Numbered from the stretch's first letter, positions 49,301 through 60,248 are shown. The stretch is 64,000 nt of DNA from Limonium bicolor (GCA_023374045.1 CM041780.1:168016085-168080084); one strand, 5' to 3'. Notes: generated by a model not told the origin, from the letters alone. Program-made: numbers and translations.

Positions 49301-50033
49301 AAAACCTGAATGCCCCCCTTTACACCTTCAATCCTCGATCACCTTAATACCAGAACATTCCCCACAATACTTCCAAACCCTGATCTCCTCAAAGACTCAG
49401 CTACACCAAAACCCAAAAATCCCTGAAAAACCAAAATTCCCCTGGTTTCTCAAAGGACCAAAATACCCTTCAACACTACAGAAAATTGAAATACCCATAT
49501 TTCTTCCTAAAAGACCAAAAAGTCTTTAGCTCCCCCAAAAGACTGAAATACCCATGGAATGACTCAAACACCCTTAGACTCTACAAAACCTCCAAACATA
49601 TTCAAACACCTCCAATCACCCGATCTTCTCAAAACCCAAGCATTACAAATGACCAAAATGCCCCTCAAATCATTCAAATGGCTCAAATCACCTTTCAAAG
49701 CAATTGAAACTCCCTCAAACCCTCAAATTCTTAAACTATTAGTCTTTCGGTCTTGTTCACTTTCCCATCATCCAAAACCTTTTTGCTCAAAATCTCTCAA
49801 TCCCATAACCCCTTTAGGTGTTAGGTTGGCAGAAAAGCACACCTTATCAACTTTCTATTTATCTCCTCTACTAATCCTATCTCTGTGACCTTTAAAATGA
49901 ATCTCTTTAGTAAGGTTTTGAAAGAAGGCAATCCTGACAATTAGAGACCAAGGTTTCATCGGGCACCATCTGAAGTCATGGTCGTTGCCACTTCCAAGGG
50001 GTGTAACCCAGTACGAACCCACACAGAATCTCT
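46329..50033. other. Repeat-rich noncoding DNA, possible decayed retrotransposon LTR
   Basis: No gene recognised. A TGTTGGGCTAAGCAAGCCC word at 47151 resembles the start of some plant gypsy LTRs. The stretch ending CCAAGGGGTGTAACCCAGTACG near 50010 resembles an LTR 3' part, but I found no matching pair or target duplication. The region 48590-48850 has repeated GTTGCAGCCT(g)GA(g/t)T words. The region 49230-49760 is rich in GACCAAAATNCCC. Open frames are low-complexity. Confidence 0.4.
47740..48065. repeat. Degenerate ~33-bp GCCCA repeat
   Basis: About ten copies of a unit with AAGCCCAT(g/a)TTTGGCCCAATT. The minus-strand frame of MGF/GP/WAE repeats is a by-product. Confidence 0.75.
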
Positions 50034-50038
50034 GGTAT

Positions 50039-50650
50039 TGTAATACCCCAACTCCAAAACCGATGATTAACGTTTAAACAATATGGCTAACTCCTAATGA
50101 TTCACAGCGGAAATTCAACAATCTTCTAGTGTTACCGCCGTCAGTCACCCAAGTGACTGACAAGGCCTTTAAAATACAAAGTCACGGTCTGATAAACTGG
50201 AATACAAACTTAACAATCCATAACAACAACATGATGAGTTCTACTAATCCCGAATCCAAAATACAAGTTTAGTGTCTAACTTAACCAAAATATACATAAG
50301 AGTATATGATACTACCAAAGGTATAGTCAAAATTCAAAAGTGTACCCCAAAACATTTCTACCCCGTCTACACTCCGAACGGGTCCCGTCGACGATCAAGT
50401 ACCTAGAATGGTTAGGCCACTACGGGCTCATCATAACTGCTGAGTATGATAATGTGTAACCCACTAGCTACCGGGCTACACACGACTAATTGGTCGAATA
50501 CACACGGTTGATTTATTAACAACATAATGAAGTGTAGTAAACACACAACATGATGGCATGCAACAAATAACACTGAATCAAACATTACAATACAACAAGA
50601 GTACGACTTCAAATACGATAAGTCAGTCTCTGTTCATTTCAAGGCCATGA
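50039..50650 (-). mobile_element. Partial LTR related to the 9741 and 18610 families
   Basis: Begins TGTAATACCCC and continues with CAGCGGAA, a GTGTTACCGCCGTCAG segment, ACAAGGC and CACGGTCTGAT, in the same order and spacing as the sense 3' ends of the 9741-13484 and 18610-22991 LTRs. A CTAGCTACCGGGCTAC block matches GGCTACCGGGATAC at about 10188. No opposite border or target duplication was found, so it is truncated. The right limit is approximate. Confidence 0.7.
50140..50161 (-). other. LTR 3'-end stem-loop (family C)
   Basis: Perfect 9-bp stem GTCAGTCAC / GTGACTGAC with loop CCAA on the + strand, 101 nt from the LTR edge. It is flanked by CGCC and AAGGC as in the other families. Confidence 0.8.
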
Positions 50651-50767
50651 GATTATATTTAGAATCTCGTACAATCCTCCAATTAAAACTCAAGAACCAA
50701 GAAGAGCTTCCGCAGTGATGGGTCACACACAACCAACCTATAAGCCAAAGATCATCCAGTGCACGGC

Positions 50768-50780
50768 TTTATAATTATAT
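50768..50780 (+). promoter_or_regulatory. Putative TATA box of the P450 pseudogene
   Basis: TTTATAATTATAT about 110 bp upstream of the ATG at 50885. Position and composition fit a core promoter; no other support. Confidence 0.4.
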
Positions 50781-52475
50781 GTGTCTGCCTCCTCTTCGCA
50801 AGTAGCATAAGTCCATTAAGAAGTTTTCTAACATTTCTTCCTCTAGAAGCAGTACTCTTCTAGAAGTAGTAAATTGGAACATTGATGGAGTACAATCACA
50901 AAATCTGTACGATTCCTAATCATCTATTTCTCATCCAAACCATGTTATTTTTGGGTTTCTTCTTATTATTATTCTTCTTCTTCAATATAATTAAGAAAGT
51001 TCCTCATAGTAAGAGAACGCTCCCTATTTATTGGCCTGTAGTTGGAATGATGCCAGAGGTTTTCCAAAACCGGCACCAGCTCCTACTCTGGACAACCAGA
51101 GTTGTACGTCAAGCCCAAGGCTCCTTCATGTTCAAAGGCCCTTGGCTTAGCAATCTGGAGGTATTCTGCACAGCTGATCCTTCCAACGTGCAGCATATCA
51201 TGTCCAAAAGGTACAATGACTTCCACAAGGGTTCCAAATTCAACAAAATCTTTGAGTGCATAGGAGAAGGAATTATCAACTCAGACGGGCAATGTTGGCT
51301 ACCAGAGGAAAATTAACATTGACACGTTCATAAACCCATATTTTCAAAGGTTCATGGCTGGCACCGTCAAAGACAAGCTGAACAACGACTTTATACCATT
51401 GCTTGGACGGGCATGCAACCAGGAGCTTGTTGTGGACCTCCAGGACCTCTTCACAAGGTTGACCGCTGACGTGACATTCATGACCATTACTGGTCATGAC
51501 CCAAGTTCCTTGTCCCCTGATCTACTAGAGATTCCAGTCTCTAGTTACATACATAACATATAAGAGACAATATATTTTCAGTATGCCATGCCAGAATTCA
51601 TTTGGAAGCTCCAAAAGTGGCTCGGATTTGGGAACAATAAGATTTACAAGAAGAGCGTGGAGGTGGTTGATCATATTTTCTTTCAGTGTATAGCACAAAA
51701 GAGAGAACAGATGGATCATATGAGGGAAAATATTATGAGCGAAATAAATAACGGCAAAAATGAAGATCTTGCTCAAGAAGATGATCATCTTGGCAGGGAT
51801 CTGTTAACACATTATATTCTTCAGCACCATGGGACTCCTGATCATGGTTTTCTATCTACTACTAAGTTCCTACGGGATATTCTAGCAACTTTACTCTCGG
51901 CCAGACAAGACTCAACTAGTGTGGCTTTAGCTTGGTTCTTTTGGCTTTTATACAAGAATCCAAATGCTGAAACCAAGATCAAACAAGAATTGCAAGAGAA
52001 GTTCAACACCAACGCTTGTGAAGAAGAAAACATCACTAATTATAATGATTCCCCCAAAGAAAAGGTGATTAAGAATCTTGTTTATCTACACGCTGCGATA
52101 TGTGAGTCGTTGAGGCTATACCCTCCGGTGCCATTTAATCACAAGGTTTCTCATGAGCCAGTTTTCTTGCCTAGTGGCCATAAAGTGACTCCATCAACTA
52201 CAATCATACTCAACTGTTATGCAGTGGGAAGGATGGACTCCATATGGGGAGATGACTGCATGGAGTTCAAGCCAAAAAGATGGATAACCAAGCATGGGTC
52301 GATCAAGCATGAGCCATCTTACAAGTTCTTTACATTCAGTTGTATGGGCGAGGAAATAGCTCTGATGCAAATGAAGGCAGTTATTTCTACCATATTTCTT
52401 CATAACTTCCATTTTGAAGTAATTGAAGGCAGAGTATCGAGCCTCGTAATTCAACAGTTCTAACCATGAGGCATG

Positions 52476-53050
52476 TGACAGTTCGTAAGCGATTACCCAG
52501 AACACTCAGTCCTGATCTGAGTACTCGATGCTAACCAACAGAATGATTGCAACCCAGATATAGAAGAAAACTCAGCCACTAATATATATTAATAGCGTGA
52601 AAAACTCCTCACCTGATCTGTTCAACACTTTGAACAATCACACACTAATCTCTCATTCTTTGAATGACAGTAACACACATAGATCAATGAATAAAGAATA
52701 ACTCTCAACACTACAAAATGGGACTCGCCGTATAGGGTATAATTCTGTTCTTAATCCCCAAAAACGTATCTCGTATACTAAACCTATACAGTATATATAT
52801 GGGAATTTCCCAAACCTAAACGAACTTCTCTCCAAGAATATTCGAGTAACCGAAACTTAAACTAAGGGAGATAAAGTAGGAACAAATCTTAACAACTTAA
52901 CGCCGCAAATACTATCACGTGTGCGGCTCCGTTTCTATTGCAGACCAAAGGGATTTTACCGAAAAAGGTCATATGCTGAGTACAAGACCAGCTCTGCATA
53001 TTTGTCACACATAAAAAACAATGAGTATGTATGACGCACATACATTTACA
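52476..53050 (-). repeat. 3' LTR (sense minus)
   Basis: 575 bp. Differs from the 5' copy by single bases and a 4-bp change in a (TA)n run near 52790. Confidence 0.93.
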
Positions 53051-53065
53051 GTTTCCCCCTTTTTT
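53051..53065 (-). other. Polypurine tract
   Basis: Minus-strand AAAAAAGGGGGAAAC directly abutting the 3' LTR. Confidence 0.85.
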
Positions 53066-53489
53066 GATGTGTGCAAACTTGATCATGGTGAATAAAGAAA
53101 TCACACAAGTCATATTCCCCCTGAAATGTAGATTCCCCCTGAAACAAAGCTAACTTGATTAACAACCAAGAATCTTGTATTCACCATGTTTCCCCCTTTT
53201 GCGCAATCAAAAATGGTACGTGCCTATAACTCACGAAATGTAAAACGATATATCGAGGAACACGCAATAGCATTTTATACAACGTTAATGGCAGGAAAGA
53301 GTTTCAGAAAGTGGCATATGTAAACAACGAAGGGAGCAGAGCACCAAAAAAACAAGCATCCGAAGTACAGAAAGGGAAGTGGTCTGAAACAGAACACCAG
53401 CAAAAGAATACAATTGCAACAACCTAGAACTGGACAACTACACCACAGACAAGGTAGGAATAGGCAAGGATCATGGGTAGGAATCAACG

Positions 53490-54993
53490 TCACACCCCGA
53501 GATGAGTCTCCAAATGAGCCAAACGAGCATCAATGGCCTTGATAAGAGATAGAATCTCATCCAACTGTTGCGGGAGTGTGCCAAGATTCTCCGCAGCGCC
53601 TGAAACAACCCGGGGAGGCTGTTTAACAACCCAAATATTTCCAGCCAGTGCAAGTCCCATCTTGGAGAGAGTTGTCTGAGAAAGCTCATGATTATGATCC
53701 AGGACTTTGGCAGATTCATTAGAGAGATCAACAGAGTAGTACTGAAAAATCTTCGTCAACCAGGTAGCATAGGGCAGTGATGAAGTACACTGGGTGATGG
53801 CATGATGAATATGGAACAAGATGAAATGGGGCAAACTAACGGGACATTTCTGAATGAGACACCACATCAAACAGATGTCCAGAAAGGTAACTGTGCCCCT
53901 TTGATCATTTCTGGGTGCAACCCCCTGATAGCCGTCCAAGAACATCAAGCTGTCGTTGAGGAGCAGACCGAACTTTCTGAGTCTCAGGCTCAATCCCAAA
54001 GAAACAAAAAAGATCTTCATCTTTTTGAGACGGAGCAAAAGTGTACACTTCACGAGAAAAAGTCTTAACACCCTCAAAAGGAACATCCAAAATCATGCCA
54101 AGCAATTCAGGATTTAACTCAATATCAACACCTTTAACCTTGGACCGAACAAGATACTCATCCACAAAGTGCAAATTCTTGTAAAATTCCTTAACAGGTT
54201 CCCGGTAGATTTTTGTACCCAGCGAAAACACAGACGACCAACCTTGAGCCGAAAGACAACTAGCAATATTCGACAACTTATTCTTGCGGAGCCAGGTAGA
54301 ATTCACTCTTTTGCCCACAACAATATGTGCATTACGAATCTCAGTCTTAAAAGAGGGATAACAGGGAAAGGAGTGACCAGACCAAGCAGAGTTTGTCGAT
54401 GAAGAGCCCGATGAAGCGACCGACGGGGTAGCAGAAGAACTTGGCACCGGAGAGTCACGGCGGGGACGTTTCGAAGTAGACGCACTCTGAGCTTGAGCAG
54501 CACGACGTTTGCGTTGGCGTAGGACTGACAAAGGCACATCATCATCCGAGAGAGTGTCAGGGTGCGACGGGGTAGATGAGGGCGAAGGAGGCTGGGGGCG
54601 ACGTGGCCGAAGAGATTGGCGACGTCGAAGAATAGCTGCACGGGAAGGACGGGCTTGTGGTCTAGGGTTTCGGCGGGGAGGTGAAGGGTTTTGCGGAGAT
54701 GAAGGTGGAGATGGCAGTGAAGGATCAGAGACAGGAGAGTCCTCAAACGGAACATCGCTAAAGGGAAAATCATCTGCACATTTCTTGCGAGGTGACTCAG
54801 GGGTAGACGGTGGCGCGGGTAAAGGGGGAGGAGGTAGCATGACGGCCAGAGGTACATGGTGCTCAGGTTGCATGGGTAATAAGCTGGAATCAACAGAAAT
54901 AGGCGGCAAAGGTGGCGAATCAAGAAAATGTGGAATGGTTAGGGCAATAAGCTGGCGGTAGGCAAAGGCGGGATCATACGGGACAACTTCCAT
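53490..54993 (-). pseudogene. Extra ORF downstream of pol: proline-rich plus 'putative plant transposon protein'-like domain
   Basis: Start is the ATG at 54993 (MEVVPYDPAF). Residues about 25-200 are Pro/Ser/Arg-rich and basic (nuclear-signal-like RQRKRR and SKRPRR). Residues about 205-340 (NAHIVVGKRV, LSAQGWSSVFSLGTKIYREP, VKEFYKNLHF, GVDIELNPELLGMILDVP) match what I know of the 'putative plant transposon protein' domain (Pfam Transposase_32/PF20167 type). The frame stops at 53905. The rest of the domain continues in another frame down to 53490 (TFLDICLMWCLI, SLPYATWLTKIFQYYSVDL, then a C-terminal heptad-like DEILSLIKAIDARLAHLE), so there is one frameshift near 53960. It occupies the env-like position. 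The domain call is from memory of the family pattern; its function is unknown. Confidence 0.7.
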
Positions 54994-55444
54994 GTCAGAA
55001 GAGCAAAGGCGAGGAAGTAGAAGGAAAAACCAGCAGGAGAAAGACAAGCGATTTGAAAAATTGTGATACGACGCAGGTGAGATGGGTTTTAGACTGGCAT
55101 TAAAGAAAAAGCTGACAAAACGTGGAGGAATGGATGTGTAGAGTGGACGAGGGTTGAAGAAAACGTGACAGAGTATTTTGTGGGTTTTTTTTGTTTGTTT
55201 TTTTGTTTTGTGGGAAATAATAGAAATAAGACTAAAGTAAGCAAACATGGATAAAACGAACAACTGTAAACCAAGAACATGAAAAACGTTCCTACTATAA
55301 CATTGATCCAAATCATCTATAACGTGTTCCACAATAATCAACGGAATCCTTACGTAGATGTGAAAAATAAACTCCACTCATTCCTAGTACCATGTCTGAA
55401 TGTACACAAAAGGGAAAGAACATAGAAAATAAAAGAAATGGACC

Positions 55445-56341
55445 TTAATCAATGTTAACCATGCCCAGTGCTAGACTCAGACGGTTGAAGATCTCCCGAG
55501 GAAGAGGTTTGGTAAAAATATCTGCCAACTGTTGCTCTGTGGAACAATGAAGCAATTCCACTGTCCCTTTTTCAACTTGATCACGTAGAAAGTGATGACG
55601 AATTTCGATATGTTTTGTACGGGAGTGTTGTACCGGATTCTTGGACAGAGCAATGGTAGACTGATTGTCACAGTAAATTGGGACCGATGATTGGGGCATA
55701 CCATAGTCTTCAAGTTGATATTGTAGCCAGAAAACTTGGGCGCAGCAAGCAGCAGCAGCAATATATTCAGCTTCAGTGGTGGACCAAGGCTACAGAGGAC
55801 TGCTTCTTAGAGAACCAGGAAACCAGACTAGTACCCAGAAGCTGAGCACATCCTGATGTACTCTTGCGATCAGTAAGAGATCCTCCAAAATCTGCGTCAG
55901 TGTAAACGTGGAGAGTAAAAGAAGATCCTACACGATAAACCAAACCCAGGTTAGGAGTACCTTTCAAATAACGAAAAATATGTTTCACCGCCTGAAGATG
56001 AGGAACCCAGGGATCAGCCTAAATCGAGCACAATAGCAAACGCTATAAAGAATATCAGGTCTGCTTGCGGTGAGATACATCAGTGAACCTATCATGGCTC
56101 TATACTCGGTAGGATCAGTGGGTTCAGCTTGAGTTTCAGAACCAAGTTTGATAATACTAGACATCAGAGTAGCCAGGGATTTAGCGGAATCAAACCCAAA
56201 TTTGGACAATAATTCAATAGTGTATTTCCCTTGCCAGACAAACGTGTGAGTCTTAGTTTGGCGAACCTGCAATCCTAAGAAGAAAGTGAGTTCTCCCATA
56301 CTACTCATTGAAAATTCATTGGTCATCACTGTTATATTCAT
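55445..56341 (-). pseudogene. copia pol remnant: RT C-terminus and RNase H
   Basis: Sense order: NEFSMSSMGELTFFLGLQV and YRAMIGSLMYLTASRPDI (end of RT), then VKHIFRYLKGTPNLGLVY, YTDADFGGSLTDRKSTSG, SWFSKKQSSVAL, and after a frameshift near 55780 the EAEYIAAA block, CDNQSTIALSKNP..HSRTKHIEIRHHFLRD and QLADIFTKPLP (RNase H end). A further frame break lies near 55990-56010. It starts immediately after gag, marking a deletion junction near 56335 that removed protease, integrase and the RT active site. Confidence 0.88.
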
Positions 56342-57365
56342 CAGTGTGAGACCGATGGATAGCCGTCATACAGTAATGCGCCTCCACTTTTTCAGCCAGT
56401 TCAGACTTTTCTTCTTCTTCACCCCATACCGCTGCAGCCATACGAGTGTCTCGATTTCTATACTGAGGTGGTTTGGATGACAAAGGACAGTCCTTTATCA
56501 TATGACCCAGCTTGTGACACCGAAAACATTCCACCTTACTCATATCTGATTCCCGCCGGTTACTGCTTGAACCTTGAAATCCGCCTCTTTTCCTGCTCAT
56601 GATTCTCTTCAACCCTTGAGCCAGTAAATTTATTTTTGTGTCAAAATCATCATCTAACTCCCAATCAGTGTTTTCCACCACTTTCTTTGCCTTCAAGGCA
56701 AGATCTTTTCTTTCAACCGAAACACCCTCCAGTGTCTGTTCTTTCATCTTACTTTCATGAACAATTAAATCGGAACACAATTCTTCAAAGGATACCGACG
56801 ACACCTTGTCCATCTTCTCCAGCATAGAGGTGTAATTTAACCAATCTTTAGTGAGTGATTCCAAAAATCTCTCGTTAGTCTGCTCATTTGAAAGCGAGGC
56901 ACCCACAGTCTTGATTTCAATTAAAATCTGACTAAATATCTCAATCGCAGCAACCAATGTTTCTCTTTCAGCCATTTTGAAGTTATTGAATTCTCTCTTA
57001 AACTGTTTCTCCTTTGCTTTTCGAATAGACTCAGTACCTTGATACACTATCTTGAGAAAATCCCACACACCTTTTGCCATTTGAATACCGAGAACTCTTC
57101 CCTGATCTTCATCGGAGAGAGATGATACGAGAATCCGCAAGGCCTGTTTATTCTTACTGAGCAATTGTTCATCATCCTCCGTCCACTGTTCTTCAGGCTT
57201 ATCCTGAGTAAGTCCTTCTACAGTAACAGTGGGTTTGAAGTCGCCTTTGGTGACCACCTTCCAGACTTTGTAATCTACAGACATTAGTTGAGCCTCCATC
57301 TGCTCGCACCATTTGGAGTAGTTCAGCTTGGTTAACTTGGGGGCCTTGACATTGTACGAACTCAT
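56316..57365 (-). CDS. copia gag (UBN2-type) with zinc knuckle
   Basis: Open from the ATG at 57365 for 349 codons without a break. LTKLNYSKWCEQMEAQLMS and the VWDFLKIVYQGTESIRKAK region are gag-polypeptide (UBN2) features. A basic/serine segment leads to the zinc knuckle CFRCHKLGHMIKDC (Cx2Cx4Hx4C, residues about 280-293). The protein would form the nucleocapsid shell and bind RNA. In intact copia elements gag runs on into protease; here the frame ends just past the deletion junction. It may still be translatable, so the element could be a gag-only, trans-complemented copy. Confidence 0.88.
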   Translation of the reverse strand: MSSYNVKAPKLTKLNYSKWCEQMEAQLMSVDYKVWKVVTKGDFKPTVTVEGLTQDKPEEQWTEDDEQLLSKNKQALRILVSSLSDEDQGRVLGIQMAKGVWDFLKIVYQGTESIRKAKEKQFKREFNNFKMAERETLVAAIEIFSQILIEIKTVGASLSNEQTNERFLESLTKDWLNYTSMLEKMDKVSSVSFEELCSDLIVHESKMKEQTLEGVSVERKDLALKAKKVVENTDWELDDDFDTKINLLAQGLKRIMSRKRGGFQGSSSNRRESDMSKVECFRCHKLGHMIKDCPLSSKPPQYRNRDTRMAAAVWGEEEEKSELAEKVEAHYCMTAIHRSHTDEYNSDDQ

Positions 57366-57409
57366 CTTCACGATCTACCTTGAAGCGTTAGCCTCGAGCG
57401 AAGGCAAGC

Positions 57410-57425
57410 CTGCTCTGATACTACT
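57410..57425 (-). other. Primer-binding site
   Basis: Minus-strand AGTAGTATCAGAGCAG immediately inside the 5' LTR; the TATCAGAGC core matches the initiator tRNA-Met complement. Confidence 0.8.
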
Positions 57426-58004
57426 TGACAGTTCGTAAGCGATTACCCAGAACACTCAGTCCTGATCTGAGTACTCGATGCTAACCAACAGAATGATTGC
57501 AACCTAGATATAGAAGAAAACTCAACCACTAATATATATTAATAGCGTGAAAAACTCCTCACCTGATCTGTTCAACACTTTGAACAATCACACACTAATC
57601 TCCCACTCTTTGAATGACAGTAACACACCTAGATCAATGAATAAAGAATAACTCTCAACACTACAAAATGGGACTCGCCGTATAGGGTATAATTCTGTTC
57701 TTAATCCCCAAAAACGTATCCCGTATACTAAACCTATACAGTATATATATATATGGGAATTTCCCAAACCTAAACGAACTTCTCTCCAAGAATATCCGAG
57801 TAACCGAAACTTAAACTAAGGGAGATAAAGTAGGAACAAATCTTAACAACTTAACGCCGCAAATACTATCACGTGTGCGGCTCCGTTTCTGTTGCAGACC
57901 AAAGGGATTTTACCGAAAAAGATCATATGCTGAGTACAAGACCAGCTCTGCATATTTGTCACACATCAAAAACAATGAGTATGTATGGCGCACATACATT
58001 TACA
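57426..58004 (-). repeat. 5' LTR (sense minus)
   Basis: 579 bp, same ends as the 3' LTR. A CGTATAGGGTATAATTC segment near 57675 and a CCTATACAGTATATATATATGG segment near 57735 are TATA-like. Confidence 0.93.
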
Positions 58005-58116
58005 GCATGGGTTAAAAGTGAGAGTTGTCAAGGAATAGCACCTGCTGGGGAAAAACATACATAGAGCAAAAAGTTGTGGTTGCAGTAGCAATGTATTATC
58101 TTCTATTTATTTATTT

Positions 58117-58279
58117 TTCTTGGTCTACCACCCAATTCGCCCTATTGGACTACATCCGGATCGGGGATCAACTCTAGGTGGATAGGTTTCAGTCTCCTTC
58201 CAATAGTTGTTGCGGGGATTAAACCGTGGTTCTCCCTACCAAGTTCAGTCCCAATCACCACTGAACCAACATGATATTA
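58117..58279 (-). mobile_element. tRNA-derived SINE (163 bp)
   Basis: Flanked by a 24-bp direct repeat at 58093-58116 and 58280-58303 starting GTATTATCTTC, a typical long LINE-type target duplication. On the minus strand, GTTGGTTCAGTGGTGATTGG resembles a Pol III box A and GGTTTAATCCC a box B about 40 nt later. The far end is the A-rich side. No coding. Confidence 0.8.
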
Positions 58280-58777
58280 GTATTATCTTCTATTTATTTA
58301 TTTCAAAGGTGTGTATCTGTATTGTGTATGATGTCAAATGCATAAATATATACAGTTATGTAACAATAAAGCTTGTCACTGAAAATTAGAATCATCCATC
58401 ATTTATGCAATTTTAAATAACCACAAAAATCATTGAGCTAAAAACATGAGATGCTACTATGAAATATCAACTTTATTAAGTAATATAATAGTTAAGAAAT
58501 ACTTATAAAATAACAACTATTTTATTACCTTAAGTTTTTTACTGACTATCATTGTAACAAACCATATAATCTCTTTAATGATGACTATTTTCTAAGCAGT
58601 CTTTTTCATAACGATTATTTTCATTACTAAAAAGTTAACTTTTTCAAAGACAATTATTGTTGTAACTAAAGACTAATAAGAAAAATGTAATCAACTAAAA
58701 TATCATCATCAATGCATATAATTCTCACTATGAAGTTTCTTCTCGGGAGTATAAGCGATCTAGCAAGCTGTGTTAAT

Positions 58778-58914
58778 GAAAGCTTTAATGGGAAGAGAGG
58801 TGAACAAATGCCAAGTAGGTGGAACAATTGGCGGAAGAGAATCATAATGAAATCTTTAATGGGAAGAGAGGTGAACAAATGCCAAGTAGGTGGAACAATT
58901 GGCGGAAGAGAATC
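58778..58914. repeat. 71-bp tandem duplication
   Basis: The segment containing CTTTAATGGGAAGAGAGG and GGAACAATTGGCGGAAGAG is repeated at 58778-58848 and 58849-58914 with almost no change, so the duplication is recent. Confidence 0.9.
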
Positions 58915-60248
58915 AACAAGTATAAAATCAACAGATGAAAAGTTCTGTTGGCCATGTGGGCTCCTCATAATAATTATGACCTATTCCTTTAGCCAATTTA
59001 GCACTTAATATAGGATCATTCAAGTCAGGTTTTTTTTATTATTAGGATAGGTGAATTCTTATAGATTATAAGGAACCGGACATACGAATTTTTCATCATC
59101 CGGACTTGAGCAAGAATTTAAAGAACTAAATAGACCTATAATATAGTAATTGGTGATCTCCGGTTAGAAAATTTATTCAACAGAGAGAACTAGTACAGGT
59201 CTATTTCCACGGTTATTTTGGACCTATTGCGGTTCTGTAATAAGGTGCAGCGACATGGATCTACATCCATCACCCGGATATATTATCAATCATCCATCAC
59301 CTATTTATTATTCATCTGTTACTCGCCATGATTAAGGTGCATTATTTCTATATCATAAATAATAATATTTTTAGTATGCTAATGAATATTATGTTGATTA
59401 AAGTCACTCCAATATAATAAAAATATTCCACCAATATCAACAAGAAAATAAATAGTTGTGTTATGTGTTGATAGAGAAAATAAAAATAGACCACAAATAA
59501 ATATACAACTATTTTTTTGGTCTTCCTAAAAAAATTAAGGTCTATTTAGTTACTTAAAATAAATGAATGTCGGATCAAATGACGAATGAAATTTATCATC
59601 CGATCATCCATCACCCAATCCATTTCCGTTTATTTAAATCAGGTGGATCGGATTAACGTGTAACTGTTTAAAATTGTTTATCCCTATCCCGGAATACCTT
59701 AGTGAGATCACTGCGCAGGTAAGCATACTCAGGCCTGTTACCTATAACTCGGTAAGCTCCACAGGTTTAGATATAAGTTTGAGCGCCATCGAGCGATACA
59801 GTACTCATGGCATGACGGCTGGTGCAGATTAGTCTAGAATATTTGTGCTCTACAAGAGTATCAAATTCAAATAACAGAGCAACATGGGGAAAGACATATA
59901 TGACCAGGTGCGGTGACGGTAAAACATTCGACTCCAGGATAACAATGAGCAAACAGGCGTACTGCCTGTAGCCGTCAAGTTTAAGTTGAATAGGCCCTAG
60001 GAGAGTTTTGACATAAATTTGTAGTTGAGTATTACTAACCCTCCTCTTAAGAGAGCTTGATGGTTGTAATCCTTTCAACGAGATCACGGTATAGTTTGGA
60101 TTCTCACCGAAATGAATGTTGTCATTGACTAGAATGCTTCAGCATCAGCAGATGGGAGCATGTATGTTCATTGTCAGGCAAAATTACCCTTGAAAGAAAC
60201 TGAGTGGGATGAAGGTCGCCCTACAGCGCAGTGACAGATGCCCCGAAC

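Larger units (their letters stand above)
52476..58004 (-). mobile_element. Internally deleted Ty1/copia element with an extra 3' ORF
   Basis: LTRs are 52476-53050 (575 bp) and 57426-58004 (579 bp), nearly identical, with ends TGACAGTTCG and ACATTTACA on the + strand. Target duplication GCATG lies at 52471-52475 and 58005-58009. Sense is minus: the primer site is inside the right LTR and the polypurine tract inside the left LTR. Order in sense is gag, the C-terminal end of RT, RNase H, then a separate ORF before the 3' LTR. Protease, integrase and most of RT are gone. LTR similarity suggests a recent insertion, younger than the P450 point lesions or of similar age. Confidence 0.95.
50885..58038 (+). 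pseudogene. CYP96-like cytochrome P450 pseudogene, interrupted by a copia element
   Basis: Coding parts are 50885-52475 and 58010-58038. The N-terminus has a hydrophobic membrane anchor (residues about 13-37), then LPIYWPVVGMMPE and FHKGSKFNKIFE..GEGIINSDG. Later blocks are VDLQDLFTRLTADVTF, MPEFIWKLQKWLGFG, the K-helix ESLRLYPPVP, and a C-terminus completed beyond the insertion (HGLKVRVVKE then stop). CYP96 enzymes hydroxylate wax alkanes or fatty acids in the ER. Lesions: frameshift near 51300; stop TAA at 51561-51563; oxygen-binding I-helix AGRDTTS replaced by ARQDSTS; the heme loop FxxGxRxCxG shortened to FTFSCMG, missing about five residues; a frameshift near 52440; and the 5.5 kb insertion (TSD GCATG). 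No intron is needed to align it. It cannot make an active enzyme. Confidence 0.9.

Noticed and set aside
47151..50038. A complete LTR retrotransposon starting TGTTGGGC at 47151.
   Set aside because: No matching second LTR, primer site or target duplication could be found; left as unclassified repeat-rich DNA.
54509..54961. 150-codon plus-strand Gly/Arg-rich frame.
   Set aside because: Antisense of the proline/serine/arginine-rich part of the extra copia ORF.
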